From the NCBI GenBank assembly GCA_021776245.1, contig JAJFGF010000050.1:1-64000 (forward strand): a stretch of DNA of 64,000 nt, given 5' to 3'. The stretch is from Hyphococcus sp. (GTDB lineage Bacteria; Pseudomonadota; Alphaproteobacteria; Caulobacterales; Parvularculaceae). Made by a program: the position numbers and the translations under genes. Positions 1-7,789 of the stretch are shown one piece after another (the stretch's first letter is position 1; each line of letters starts with the position of its first letter). Under the pieces are notes generated by a model that saw nothing but the letters and a program-made list of their open reading frames with translations, did no database searches and was not told the DNA's origin.

Positions 1-105
1 AGGCAAGCCGGAAAACCACACAAACTCGCCGCCATCGCTGTCGTCAGGCACATCATTGAAACCATCAACGCCATGTTACGCGACGGCAAAATGTTCTATG
101 CATGA
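1..105 (+). CDS. IS110-family transposase, C-terminal end (cut by window edge)
   Basis: Frame 1 is open from the first base and ends in TGA at 103-105, giving 34 residues. The stretch AGKPHKLAAIAVVRHII followed by NAMLRDGK closely resembles the usual C-terminus of IS110/IS116-type DEDD transposases, which end in a basic helix and an NAMLRDG-like motif. These enzymes move circular intermediates with a Holliday-junction-like mechanism and, in IS110 itself, a bridge RNA. Only the tail is visible, so it cannot be told whether the gene is intact. Its place next to an integrase-bearing element fits a mobile region. Confidence 0.7.
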   Translation, partial: RQAGKPHKLAAIAVVRHIIETINAMLRDGKMFYA

Positions 106-479
106 CACAGTTGCTGAGGTGCGAGGCGCATCTGCGTGTCGATTGGTTCCCACCCAATCGACCCTCGAAGGATGGCCGACAGCGCACCCCAATCGCACCA
201 TCACCTCATCGCCCTCAACTTTAATGTCGTAAAGGCGCACTTTTTTGAGCATCTGACAGGCGCTGGCGCCGCTTGCGCGCGGACGCGTGAGCCGTTTGTT
301 TGCTCCGCGCCGCGCGCTGCGCGTTCATCCAATTCTTCCTGCGCAACTGTTACGCCGTATGGTATATATCTATAGGTGGTACTCTGACGGCGCCATAAGG
401 GAGCCAAAACAAGCCCTGACGAGTACGCTGGCGACACGCAAACATTTCAAATTTCATTTCCCGGTACGCTAGCGGCACA
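106..479. other. Gene-free stretch after the transposase end
   Basis: There is no convincing gene in these 374 bases. A 7-bp inverted repeat, CGATTGG/CCAATCG at 140-160 with a 7-nt loop, could form a hairpin. If the upstream insertion sequence is intact, its right end and any noncoding (bridge-RNA type) sequence would lie here or just upstream. The short frames in this stretch show no recognisable protein. Confidence 0.4.
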
Positions 480-935
480 CTACGCAGCTTTGCGCGCCGT
501 CTCGGTACCGCGTTCTGAATTTTTCGATGCGTCCGCTATGCGTTCGCATTGCCAATGCTTCCAGGTATTGCGCGCCTGGATTTCCGGCCGGGGCAAATCC
601 TGCTTTTCACAAGTGACGGCCCATGTCGCCGCTTTGCGCCCATACCAGTTACCGGGCGAAGTGTTGAATATGAAGCCCTTCGCTTCAAGTTCGCGAAACG
701 CGCGCGCTGCCGTTGATTTCGACATCCGCAACATGCCCGCACATTCGCCAAGGCTGACGCTTAAATCGCCGTTGTTGTGGCCATTGAACCGACAGCGCAG
801 TTCGATAAAGACCTTCAATGCTGAACCGCTAAGAGAGCGGAATGCCGCCGACCTCGCCATTTGATAGTAAAGTTTGAAGAATTGGCCGCCCCCGCTGGAG
901 CGGCCTTTCCTGTTCACGCGTGAGCCTTTTCCCAT
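480..935 (-). CDS. Helix-turn-helix protein of mobile element
   Basis: A 151-residue protein. It has a basic N-terminus (MGKGSRVNRKGRSSGG) and a central winged-helix segment of roughly residues 30-95, in which LRMSKSTAARAFRELEAKGF is the recognition-helix part, much like replication-initiation or GntR-like HTH modules. Proteins of this layout are common in alphaproteobacterial integrative elements. The start ATG overlaps the stop of the upstream gene (TGATG at 937-933), so the two are probably translationally coupled. It is the last gene of a three-gene leftward set. The role is inferred: plasmid/element replication or transcription control. Confidence 0.7.
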   Translation of the reverse strand: MGKGSRVNRKGRSSGGGQFFKLYYQMARSAAFRSLSGSALKVFIELRCRFNGHNNGDLSVSLGECAGMLRMSKSTAARAFRELEAKGFIFNTSPGNWYGRKAATWAVTCEKQDLPRPEIQARNTWKHWQCERIADASKNSERGTETARKAA

Positions 936-1225
936 CAGGCTGCGTCCCGGTCCGCGATCCGCAGCGGCGAGCGTAAGACATATCGCGCATGGGTGCCTGG
1001 AAACGGTCCGCCATGGCTTTCGGTGATGGTCTCAATGTCAATTCCATCACGACGCAGCACCCAAACATAGTGGCTCCATCTTGGGCCGGGCGCGTCAATC
1101 GGCGTACAGCCGCATTCGCCCGCGTTGATCAGGGCGCGTAACGCCCATGCAATGCGTCCAACATAGCGGTAGCAGTGTCCATCCGCGTCTATTGCGGTCA
1201 ATGGAGGGTAATGACTAGCGCGCAT
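935..1225 (-). CDS. Small winged-helix domain protein
   Basis: A 96-residue protein. Segment YRYVGRIAWALRALINAGE near residues 19-37 looks like the first helices of a winged-helix domain, and the C-terminal part (VWVLRRDGIDIETITE, GTHARYVLRSP) gives the alternating pattern of a wing. Such short winged-helix proteins sit beside the HTH protein in alphaproteobacterial elements. Its start overlaps the 3' end of the upstream Cys-motif gene by 11 nt and its stop overlaps the next start, so the three genes form one transcription unit. Function unknown; DNA binding is inferred. Confidence 0.65.
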   Translation of the reverse strand: MRASHYPPLTAIDADGHCYRYVGRIAWALRALINAGECGCTPIDAPGPRWSHYVWVLRRDGIDIETITESHGGPFPGTHARYVLRSPLRIADRDAA

Positions 1226-1445
1226 TTCTCTCCCCTCTCGCTGCGGTTAAGTTTTCACGGGCGCACATTTTTTGTTTTTTGGTGGCTGGAGCCCGAAACG
1301 GATTTCGGCCCATCCTGAAGGGAAACAGCGCGCAGAGAGCCGACGGGCATTCCGCAACAGCCAGTGCGCTGCCGCCACAACAAGCGAGGCAATGACGGCG
1401 TAACACTTTGAGCGGATTGCGCTTTGCGGGACTAACTTGTCTCAT
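1215..1445 (-). CDS. Small Cys-motif (zinc-ribbon-like) mobile-element protein
   Basis: A 76-residue protein using the ATG at 1445, preceded by a GGGGGG run about 5 nt upstream; a longer start at 1487 is possible. The core runs RRHCLACCGGSALAVAEC, then CALFPFRMGRNPF. This is the C-x2-C(C)...C-x4-C pattern with a final [LF][WYF]P[YF]R.G.NP box seen in short proteins carried by phages and integrative elements, where it probably binds zinc. Function is unknown. It leads the operon with the winged-helix and HTH genes. Confidence 0.65.
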   Translation of the reverse strand: MRQVSPAKRNPLKVLRRHCLACCGGSALAVAECPSALCALFPFRMGRNPFRAPATKKQKMCARENLTAARGERNAR

Positions 1446-1631
1446 TCGCACCCCCCATCCGAAGGGGCGCCAAAGGCTAATTCGCAAATCATGCGGGCAT
1501 ACGGCCCATTTATGCCGAATCGCTTTTGCAATTCGAAAAGACGCAATGCGGCGGCGCCGTTATTTTTAGACAAGGGGGTATTGTTCCCGCGATGCGGGTT
1601 ATGTAGGTCTGTCATTTGTAGGTTCTTTCTT

Positions 1632-1667
1632 GGGCTTTACCGTCGCAAGCGGTGAAGCCCATTTTTT
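1632..1667 (+). terminator. Hairpin with T-run (plus strand)
   Basis: GGGCTTTACCG (1632-1642) pairs with CGGTGAAGCCC (1650-1660), giving 11 bp with one G-T pair and a 7-nt loop. It is followed directly by ATTTTTT, a textbook intrinsic terminator for transcripts running rightward. No rightward gene is recognised before it, so it may end a small RNA or read-through from the element. On the minus strand the same hairpin lies just after the excisionase stop but lacks a U-run. Confidence 0.6.
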
Positions 1668-1881
1668 ATGCGGCTAAATGTTCAGACGTGCTGCAACGCA
1701 GATTGGCGGCAACGTATTCGTCAAGGTCACGTTTACGATAACGAACAGCGACGCCGATTCGACTGAAAGGAATTGCGGGCACACCACTAACCCGCGCTTT
1801 TGCGAGGAATGATGCGCTTACACCAAGGTAACGCGCCGCCTGTTCCGTTGTTAGAAGTCTTTGTTCGTCGGTTGACGTCAT
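1666..1881 (-). CDS. AlpA-like excisionase / MerR-type HTH protein
   Basis: A 71-residue protein with the standard layout of the HTH_17 excisionase family: LLTTEQAARYLGVSASFLAKAR (helix-turn-helix), then PAIPFSRIGVAVRYRKRDLDEYVA (wing and closing helix). AGGAG lies about 10 nt before the ATG. Such proteins act with tyrosine integrases as recombination directionality factors or as activators of the integrase gene. The integrase at 4785-5975 on the same strand is the natural partner. Which of the two roles applies cannot be read from the sequence. Confidence 0.8.
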   Translation of the reverse strand: MTSTDEQRLLTTEQAARYLGVSASFLAKARVSGVPAIPFSRIGVAVRYRKRDLDEYVAANLRCSTSEHLAA

Positions 1882-2014
1882 TTTGTGTGTATCTCCTGCT
1901 TAGCCCCGGGTAGCGCCGGGTCGCCGGAGAAAGCATAGGTGCCAAATGCCACCCGATTGAAGGGACAAATGAGGACATGTCACTAGTGTCCACATTTGGC
2001 CGCCAACGACTTAT

Positions 2015-3103
2015 TCAGTCGCCCTTCAATTCCTTTAGAGCGCGGCGAATCGTTCGTTGGCTGGGCTGCGCACCAAGATTATTCTTGGATATATAGTCGA
2101 TGATTTGATCAGCAATTCCTTTGTCAATCGAACTTGGAAGCGCGTTTCCATAGACAGCGGTAATAGCGATTTTGCATGGATCACGTTTGTGCGCGGGCTT
2201 TTTCGACGACTGACGCCCAGGCGCTTTCATCTCAACAGATTGATATATTTGCACGCAGTCCTTTCCTGCGAAAACATCGTCTCCATCAAATTGGCCGGTC
2301 GCTAATATTTGATGGCAATGTTCAGTTGCCCAGAGGTTTTTTGGAATTTCCATCATGCGCCCAGTATTCTGGAGGACAGCACACCTAAAACTACCCGCAT
2401 GCGCTTCCTCTCTAAACCAGCTCACAATATGGTCAATGCGTTTCTGGCAAGCGAAAAACTCCAAATATTGAGGACGTTGCTGTTTTCGAATTGGCGCTTC
2501 AAGCTTTTCCAGTTCCTCACATGAGAGGAAAATTGTTTCGCCATTGACAATAGGAAGCTCATACTTGTCGCGTTGGAAAATTTCATCAACAACTTCTTGC
2601 GATGGACGTTTCTCCGCTCTTTCAAAGAGCGCCCGAGCTTCTTCATCTGCTAGTCGCAACCAAGCGCTCACCGATACGTCGAGTTGTTGCCCTAAGGAAA
2701 GGCGTATTTCATTTGTGCGCTTTCTCTGCGCTGCAGCCAGAATCTCTACGGCCGCGCAAATCCTGCCTCGACGAAGCAGGTGCGCCCTGCGGTCATCAGA
2801 CCAAAGCGCACGAGCATAGATCTTTGGTATGTGAGGACCGGGAATAAGGGTTGTAAATATTTTTGCGGCGTCTTCCCATTTCGCGCCATGACGTTCGACA
2901 AGTATTTTGTCGAATGCTCCAACAACTTTCCAATTAAGCGCATCCAGGTAAGAGTCATATCTAACTTCATCCTGAATTTGCCGAAGGTCCTCCTTATCCC
3001 AACCTTCAAACGCTATTTTTCCTAGGGAATGAAGAGCGCTGTGAAGCCCTACCATTTGCTTTGGTTGAAATTGTTTCAAGCTCCCTCCGCAGGGCGTCCG
3101 CAT
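2015..3103 (-). CDS. Hypothetical element-borne protein (362 aa)
   Basis: No family is recognised. The protein is soluble, rich in charged residues and mostly helical in look, with no signal peptide or membrane segment. The last 45 residues (DKGIADQIIDYISKNNLG...SQRTIRRALKELKGD) look like a small helix-turn-helix, so it may bind DNA. Its base composition is visibly more AT-rich than the housekeeping genes further right, as expected of acquired cargo. It lies between the excisionase and integrase genes. Replication, regulation or defence roles are all possible. Confidence 0.6.
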   Translation of the reverse strand: MRTPCGGSLKQFQPKQMVGLHSALHSLGKIAFEGWDKEDLRQIQDEVRYDSYLDALNWKVVGAFDKILVERHGAKWEDAAKIFTTLIPGPHIPKIYARALWSDDRRAHLLRRGRICAAVEILAAAQRKRTNEIRLSLGQQLDVSVSAWLRLADEEARALFERAEKRPSQEVVDEIFQRDKYELPIVNGETIFLSCEELEKLEAPIRKQQRPQYLEFFACQKRIDHIVSWFREEAHAGSFRCAVLQNTGRMMEIPKNLWATEHCHQILATGQFDGDDVFAGKDCVQIYQSVEMKAPGRQSSKKPAHKRDPCKIAITAVYGNALPSSIDKGIADQIIDYISKNNLGAQPSQRTIRRALKELKGD

Positions 3104-3440
3104 TCCTAAATGGCGCGGCGGCTCCGATGCGGTGCGGAGTTTTCAGCGGCCAAACCTAGCCGCGCCAAATTTCAATATAAGGAGCATTTTGATCGCGGCA
3201 ATTCCGCAATTGCACAATTTGTATGCACATGATGCTAAACTCTATTATTGAAGGGAATTGTTACAGCGATCCCGCCCGTAATATCCTCTGCGATTGTTGA
3301 TGCTTCCGAATCGGCGGCAGCGAGGAGGGGAATCTCCGCCCGCTTCAGAGACTACGCCAGCGGCCCGTTGCTATGCGGAGTTTTCCGCGCTGGAGCTGCA
3401 TGGTACACTATGTTTCACTGAGTCCACTAAGGCCCCGACG
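3104..3440. other. Intergenic region of the element
   Basis: This stretch separates two divergently placed genes. A short direct repeat TGCGGAGTTTTC occurs near 3134 and again near 3374. The sequence around 3160-3260 is AT-rich and may hold promoters for either side. No gene was recognised here. Confidence 0.4.
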
Positions 3441-3590
3441 ATGACCGAAAAGCCGCCGCTCAAACCCAGCCCTGATGGCGGAGCGTTCGTCACTGAAAAA
3501 GCTGCAAAGGATTTTGAGCGCGTCTATGAGCGCCAAACCGGAAGGCGTTGGGATGCCGATCACGCGAACGACAACGACACAAACCACTAA
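3441..3590 (+). CDS. Small hypothetical protein (49 aa)
   Basis: ATG at 3441 opens a 49-residue frame beginning MTEKPPLKPSPDGGAFVTEK and ending ...DHANDNDTNH. It is polar, with a central amphipathic helix (KAAKDFERVYERQTGRR). A longer frame runs back to 3294, but its extra residues look noncoding. The composition of the 49-aa part resembles real short proteins of alphaproteobacteria. No function can be given. Confidence 0.45.
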   Translation: MTEKPPLKPSPDGGAFVTEKAAKDFERVYERQTGRRWDADHANDNDTNH

Positions 3591-3760
3591 GAACCAATTT
3601 TGCCGGGCAACGACGACGGGTCATATTCTCTCCCAGGCTCTGATCCTGAGTTGACGACCAGTCCGGCGCAAATCTGTTTCACCGTATCACATTTGGATGC
3701 ATCTGGGATACTGCTGCAACGTAGCCACATTTTTGTGGTTGCCTAAAAACAAGACCATAA

Positions 3761-4645
3761 CTACCTCAAGGCGAGGTAAACCGCGGCAGCCAAGCAAAGC
3801 AGTGCAAGTCCAAATAAAATAAATATTGCTGGACGCCAACTCGAATAAATGACGTCAAACATTACTCCCTTTTCCCGCGCCTTCATTGTTGCTTCCACGT
3901 TGCTTGCCATCTTTCGATCAGCGAAGAAGCCATAGATTGCAAGTACCCACGTGTAAAAAAAACCTACAACGAATGAGATGCCAACAAAGTTTATTAGAAC
4001 AGTAGACAGAATGCCCACGCCATTTCGTGCTATTTCTATATTGGAGAAATTCCAAATCACAGCCTCGAACGTGATCTCCTCAACAAATTTTTCTACTACA
4101 AGGCGCAGGAATACTAATCCGGACACGTTTTCCAGCCCGCTGCTCAGGAACGTGTTTGGCGAAAGTCTATGAATGTAGAATATCGCGCTAGAAACTGACC
4201 CAATCGAAAATAAAAATCTGTAAAGCGGATACGCAAAGGCGTATTTCCAAAAATCGTAAAGCGGATTTGCTCGCTTGAAAATATTGACTTCGGTCCATAG
4301 CCGGTCATTTGTAGTCGAGGAGATGTCAGGACGTTCCGCATAGCTTTGCAATTGGCTCATCTGCCAAAGCGCAAGTGATCCCAAAGCTGAGTAAATCAAC
4401 GATATTAAGAGGAGTACAATGTCAGCCCAAGGAGGTGTTGAGTGAAATGTCAGAGCAAATACACTCGCCAAACCAATAGCGACTAAGATTTTTGACGAAA
4501 TGCGAGCAAATTCCTTGAACACATCAAGCGCTCCACGCACACATTGTTGACCAATGTACTGGGCATTAACAGCAACCCATAGCTGATAGGATACACAGAA
4601 GGCCCGCCGTTCGTCAATTAATCTGCAACATGCATTCCAATGCAA
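3761..4645 (-). CDS. Hypothetical multi-pass membrane protein
   Basis: Up to 294 residues with about five hydrophobic segments: residues 50-66, 74-96, around 142-160, a longer one near 209-240, and a C-terminal one at about 272-293. The longest frame begins at TTG (4645) and has no ATG for about 90 residues. GTG at 4522, preceded by GGAG, is a plausible real start that would give 253 residues. No family is recognised. AT-richer than the chromosome-like genes and placed beside the integrase, it is likely element cargo. Two-domain sensor or defence effector roles are speculation. Confidence 0.55.
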   Translation of the reverse strand: MHWNACCRLIDERRAFCVSYQLWVAVNAQYIGQQCVRGALDVFKEFARISSKILVAIGLASVFALTFHSTPPWADIVLLLISLIYSALGSLALWQMSQLQSYAERPDISSTTNDRLWTEVNIFKRANPLYDFWKYAFAYPLYRFLFSIGSVSSAIFYIHRLSPNTFLSSGLENVSGLVFLRLVVEKFVEEITFEAVIWNFSNIEIARNGVGILSTVLINFVGISFVVGFFYTWVLAIYGFFADRKMASNVEATMKAREKGVMFDVIYSSWRPAIFILFGLALLCLAAAVYLALR

Positions 4646-4784
4646 CTATACATCGATCCACTCTACGAGGTTGCCACTTTTCTAATGCGACATTCGATCG
4701 GGATACAGAGATTGGCAACAATGGGCCAAAAACTGACGGTCGGGCCACGTCTTCCTCCCGCGGAATCGCTCGAACAGCAGCCGT

Positions 4785-5975
4785 CTAGCCGCGCTTTCGC
4801 TTCAGCTGAATCACTTCGCCGCCGTGCCCGTCAAGATTGGCTGCTATGGCCTCTGCAATCGAGTCCGCCGCTACAATACGCGGATCATCAGCTAAATGGG
4901 CGTAACGATGCGTTGTCTGCGGCTGAGAATGGCCGAGCAAAGAACCAATGAGGGGGAGCGACATACCGCCCGCCGCCGCAACACTTGCAAATGAATGTCG
5001 CAAATCATGAAGCCGCACATCGTCAATCAAAGCCGCTTTGCGGGTACGCCGCCAAGGCTTTTGAAGATTGACGAGATGCGCGCCTTCTTTACGACCGCAA
5101 ATCACAAATGGGTTTTGTTCTTGTTTTGGCAGCGTCGAAAGCAACTTGAGCGCGGGCGCGGACAGTGCGATTGTTTTTGCGCCCGTCTTTGAATCCAGCA
5201 ATCGGATCAATCGCGCCTCAATATCCACATGCTCCCAACGCAACGTCAGGATTTCCGACAGGCGCGCGCCTGTGAACAACAGCAGCCGGATTGCAGCAAT
5301 TTCATAGGGCCGCTTGCCGGCCCGTTCGACCACACGCAGTACCCGACCAAGACGGCTCAACTCTCTTACCGAAAGAAACCGCTCGCGCGGCGTCTCTTTG
5401 AATTTTTCGACATGCGCTGTCGGATTGGATCCGTCTGGACGAACGCCCCATGCCTCAGCCTTTTTGAACATATGAGCCAAGAGAGCGCGGCAACGATTGG
5501 CTGCGTAAGGCGTCGTCTTCATGCTCGTGTGAAATCTCGCTATATCGGCCCGCGTGATATCCTTGAGGCGAAGGCGCCCAATCGCTGGGAGAATATGATT
5601 TTTTAGATTTCCCTCATCATCGATCACCGATGATGGCTTTTTGTGGACGCGCGCATAATCAGCAAGGTAGCGCCCCGAAAAACTCTTGAGGGACTCTGCG
5701 TCGCGATCCTGGGTGCGCTCAAGCGCCGGGTCGCGCCCCTCCTCAATCCGGCCAAGCAATCGGCGCGCTTCCCGGCGCGCTGATTCCGGCGTCCAGGGGG
5801 CGCCGTGGCGCCCTATTGTAAGCCAACGCTGGACGCCTGCGCGACGGTATTTCAAGACATAGCTTTTAGCGCCGCTTTTCGAAGTGCGCAGACCGAAGCC
5901 GGGAATCTCACCATCCCAAATAGTCTGATTAGGTTTCGCTGCTTCTACGCGGCGTTTTGTCAATCTCGCTGGCAT
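4785..5975 (-). CDS. Tyrosine-type site-specific integrase
   Basis: A 396-residue integrase of the DUF4102/P4-like class. Residues 1-90 form the arm-binding domain (LTKRRVEAAKPNQTIWDGEIPGFGLR in pieces), about 95-190 the SAM-like core-binding domain, and 200-380 the catalytic domain. Active-site residues are all visible: Arg238 (TGARLSE), Lys263, His323/Arg326 (LHDLRHSF), His349 (LGHSQ) and Tyr358 (THRYAHL). It would integrate and excise the element between attP and a tRNA gene. The gene starts 175 bp from a tRNA-Asn 3' fragment at 6150-6196, the probable attachment site. It looks intact and active. Confidence 0.95.
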   Translation of the reverse strand: MPARLTKRRVEAAKPNQTIWDGEIPGFGLRTSKSGAKSYVLKYRRAGVQRWLTIGRHGAPWTPESARREARRLLGRIEEGRDPALERTQDRDAESLKSFSGRYLADYARVHKKPSSVIDDEGNLKNHILPAIGRLRLKDITRADIARFHTSMKTTPYAANRCRALLAHMFKKAEAWGVRPDGSNPTAHVEKFKETPRERFLSVRELSRLGRVLRVVERAGKRPYEIAAIRLLLFTGARLSEILTLRWEHVDIEARLIRLLDSKTGAKTIALSAPALKLLSTLPKQEQNPFVICGRKEGAHLVNLQKPWRRTRKAALIDDVRLHDLRHSFASVAAAGGMSLPLIGSLLGHSQPQTTHRYAHLADDPRIVAADSIAEAIAANLDGHGGEVIQLKRKRG

Positions 5976-6149
5976 GGGCTCACCTTTGGTCCGGCTGGTA
6001 GCAAGTTCATGGTTTGAACTTTTGAGCTACCACCATGCTACCACTTGGGAAGCATCGCCCGGAACGTCAATCCATCGAAAGGCTATATTTTACAGCTATT
6101 TATCCACAGAGAGGAATGACTGGAAATCGCTGTCTATCGCTGAACTTGA

Positions 6150-6196
6150 GACTGTTAATCAGCGGGTCACTGGTTCGAGTCCAGTTCGGGGAGCCA
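6150..6196 (+). repeat. attL/attR-type site: 3' fragment of tRNA-Asn(GTT)
   Basis: The 47 bases hold an anticodon loop CTGTTAA (anticodon GTT), the 3' half of the anticodon stem (TCAGC), a variable loop, a perfect T arm (ACTGG / TTCGAGT / CCAGT), the 3' acceptor strand TCGGGGA, discriminator G and CCA. The matching 5' acceptor strand TCCCCGA and a D arm are absent upstream, so this is not a working tRNA. A 3' tRNA fragment next to an integrase gene is the classic footprint of integration into a tRNA gene; the intact copy should lie at the other end of the element, probably left of the window. Confidence 0.8.
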
Positions 6197-6302
6197 CAAA
6201 AGTCTCGCAATAGATTCAATAGTTTAGCGGCCAAAAAAATCGGCCCCATTGTTACTTTCGAACTTTTTTGCGCTTTTCAGGACGTTTGAACCGACCGGTT
6301 CA
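6197..6302 (+). repeat. Diverged repeat of tRNA-Asn downstream sequence (copy 1)
   Basis: The 68 bases after GGGGAGCCA here align without gaps to the 68 bases after GGGGAGCCA at 8066-8074, with 43 matches by eye, including the last block CTTTCGAACT. Similarity seems to go on to an AACCGA(C/G)CGGTT block near 6290. This means the two spots share an origin, probably the chromosomal sequence following the tRNA gene. No gene lies here. Confidence 0.55.
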
Positions 6303-6314
6303 TGAAACTGTGTG

Positions 6315-7574
6315 TCAGGGAACGCCTTGCTGAAGTGATCCCGCACGGATTTTTATCAGGTCGGCGATTTCTTTAACGGCGTTTCTATCAGACGCGGATT
6401 CCATAACCTCGGTTTGCGTATTGCCGATCAATTCGTGCACCGCGCTTATTAGCTCCTTGGCGCGCGTTCTGATGAAACGAAGCGCAAGTCCTGTCTCGTC
6501 AGCGAATTTGTCCCAATCACTCGATTTCAATTCTTCCAACGTGTGGCGCTTGGCAATCTTCATTGCCAGACGCGGCGACAATTCTGGGTAATATACCGTC
6601 GACAGAAGATCATATAGCGGCGCTAGTTCAATGGCGCCGTTCTCCCGATATAGCAGGCTGAAATTTTTCGCATGTGCATCGGCATTGCCAATGATCAGGT
6701 TAAAAATCGCTGCATCGAAGAGTTTCAAAACTTCAACCGCTGGCCGCGACGCCGTGCGGCGCAGCAACTCAAAACAATCGCGAAAGACGGGACCGCCTTC
6801 GGCGGCGTATTTCCGGTCCGACGTGAATCCAAGCGCTTGGCAAAAATCTTCCTGGTGCAGTCGGCGCAAGACGCTGTCATCGCCGCGAATGCGGTCGTAA
6901 CGCTCGACGAGGAGGAAGGCGCGGTTCCCGGCGCGCCTGATTTCAACGTCGGCGACGGACAGGCCGATGTTCTTCGCAAGCTGCATCGCGAAGGCTTCGT
7001 TCTCGGTGGTGCCGGCAAAGCGTTCGATGGGCGGTTTCAGAATATGGCTCGTCGCTTCTCCCGGCGCCGGCAATGCGATCTCGCCGTTGACGAGGACAAC
7101 GGGAATTTTCGACTGTGCGCCGGCGAGCGACAAGCGCAAGCCTTCCCGTCCCGCGAGAAACGGCCTCTTCGGCAATTCATTAAGCAGTTCGACGAGCGCG
7201 TTGTCGCCTAAGGGTGCGTTTTGTCGGGCGGAAGTCGGCGCCGGCGGCACCTCCCCTTCCGGCCAGATCGTCAGTGCCCCGGCGACCTCACCGCCAAGCT
7301 CATTTAGGAGTTTGAATTCGTTGCTGTGCGAGACGCCGAGCGCACCGGCGACAGCGATGCGCTGGCTTTCTTCCGGCAATAACCCTTCAAAAAACGGACG
7401 ACATTCACGCCGGCTAAACGACTCTTCTCGTTTTGGCAGAGAGAATGACAGAGCCGGCTTTTCAGCATCGACGAGCCAGTTCGGCGCATACGCAAAGCCC
7501 ATTTCGCCGTGACGGTCGACGGTCAGGGCACCAACGATTTCGCCAGACCACCAGACATTCAGGGTCTTGCTCAT
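6315..7574 (-). CDS. hipA: HipA-type serine/threonine kinase toxin
   Basis: A 419-residue HipA-family protein. The N-terminal subdomain (residues 1-110) contains the family block CRPFFEGLLPEESQRIAVA and GGEVAGALTIWPEG. The kinase part carries a P-loop-like LRLSLAGAQSKIPVV, the catalytic GNADAHAKNFSLLY and the Mg-binding LAPLYDLLSTVYY. HipA phosphorylates an aminoacyl-tRNA synthetase (GltX in E. coli) and thereby triggers growth arrest and persistence; the substrate here may differ. ATG overlaps the hipB stop as TGATG, giving the usual antitoxin-first coupling. Length is close to E. coli HipA (440). It sits between two attachment-like repeats, so was probably acquired. Confidence 0.93.
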   Translation of the reverse strand: MSKTLNVWWSGEIVGALTVDRHGEMGFAYAPNWLVDAEKPALSFSLPKREESFSRRECRPFFEGLLPEESQRIAVAGALGVSHSNEFKLLNELGGEVAGALTIWPEGEVPPAPTSARQNAPLGDNALVELLNELPKRPFLAGREGLRLSLAGAQSKIPVVLVNGEIALPAPGEATSHILKPPIERFAGTTENEAFAMQLAKNIGLSVADVEIRRAGNRAFLLVERYDRIRGDDSVLRRLHQEDFCQALGFTSDRKYAAEGGPVFRDCFELLRRTASRPAVEVLKLFDAAIFNLIIGNADAHAKNFSLLYRENGAIELAPLYDLLSTVYYPELSPRLAMKIAKRHTLEELKSSDWDKFADETGLALRFIRTRAKELISAVHELIGNTQTEVMESASDRNAVKEIADLIKIRAGSLQQGVP

Positions 7575-7786
7575 CAGCCGCCCCCGTCAGGTCCGATAAT
7601 TTCGATATTGCAGCCGAGGGCGTTCAGGACCGCCAGCGTCTTACCGAGTTGCGCGGTCTCTTTGCCGGCCTCCAATTCAATGAGAAAGCGCAGGCCGACG
7701 CCAGCGGCGCCGGCAAGTTGGTCCTGACGTAGGCCTTGGCGTTTACGCAATTTGCGTATTGTTATTCCGATCTGTTCTGGCGTCAT
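7574..7786 (-). CDS. hipB: HipB-like antitoxin, Cro/C1 HTH
   Basis: A 70-residue protein, almost entirely one XRE-type HTH: IRKLRKRQGLRQDQLAGAAGVGLRFLIELEAGKETAQLGKTLAVLNALG. The C-terminal tail IEIIGPDGGG is short, as in compact HipB homologues. It should bind the palindromes upstream of its own start (7792-7905), repress the operon and neutralise HipA. Its stop overlaps the hipA start. Confidence 0.9.
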   Translation of the reverse strand: MTPEQIGITIRKLRKRQGLRQDQLAGAAGVGLRFLIELEAGKETAQLGKTLAVLNALGCNIEIIGPDGGG

Positions 7787-7789
7787 AAA

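Noticed and set aside
6115-6196. A complete tRNA-Asn gene
   Set aside because: The T arm, anticodon loop and 3' acceptor are good, but no TCCCCGA 5' acceptor strand or D arm precedes them and the 5' side of the anticodon stem does not pair well. It is a 3' fragment.
6260-6320. Inverted copy of the 80-nt repeat at the end of hipA
   Set aside because: A short match (AACT-TGTGTCAGG) to the reverse complement of the repeat exists near 6305-6318, but it is too short and lies in coding sequence; chance cannot be excluded.
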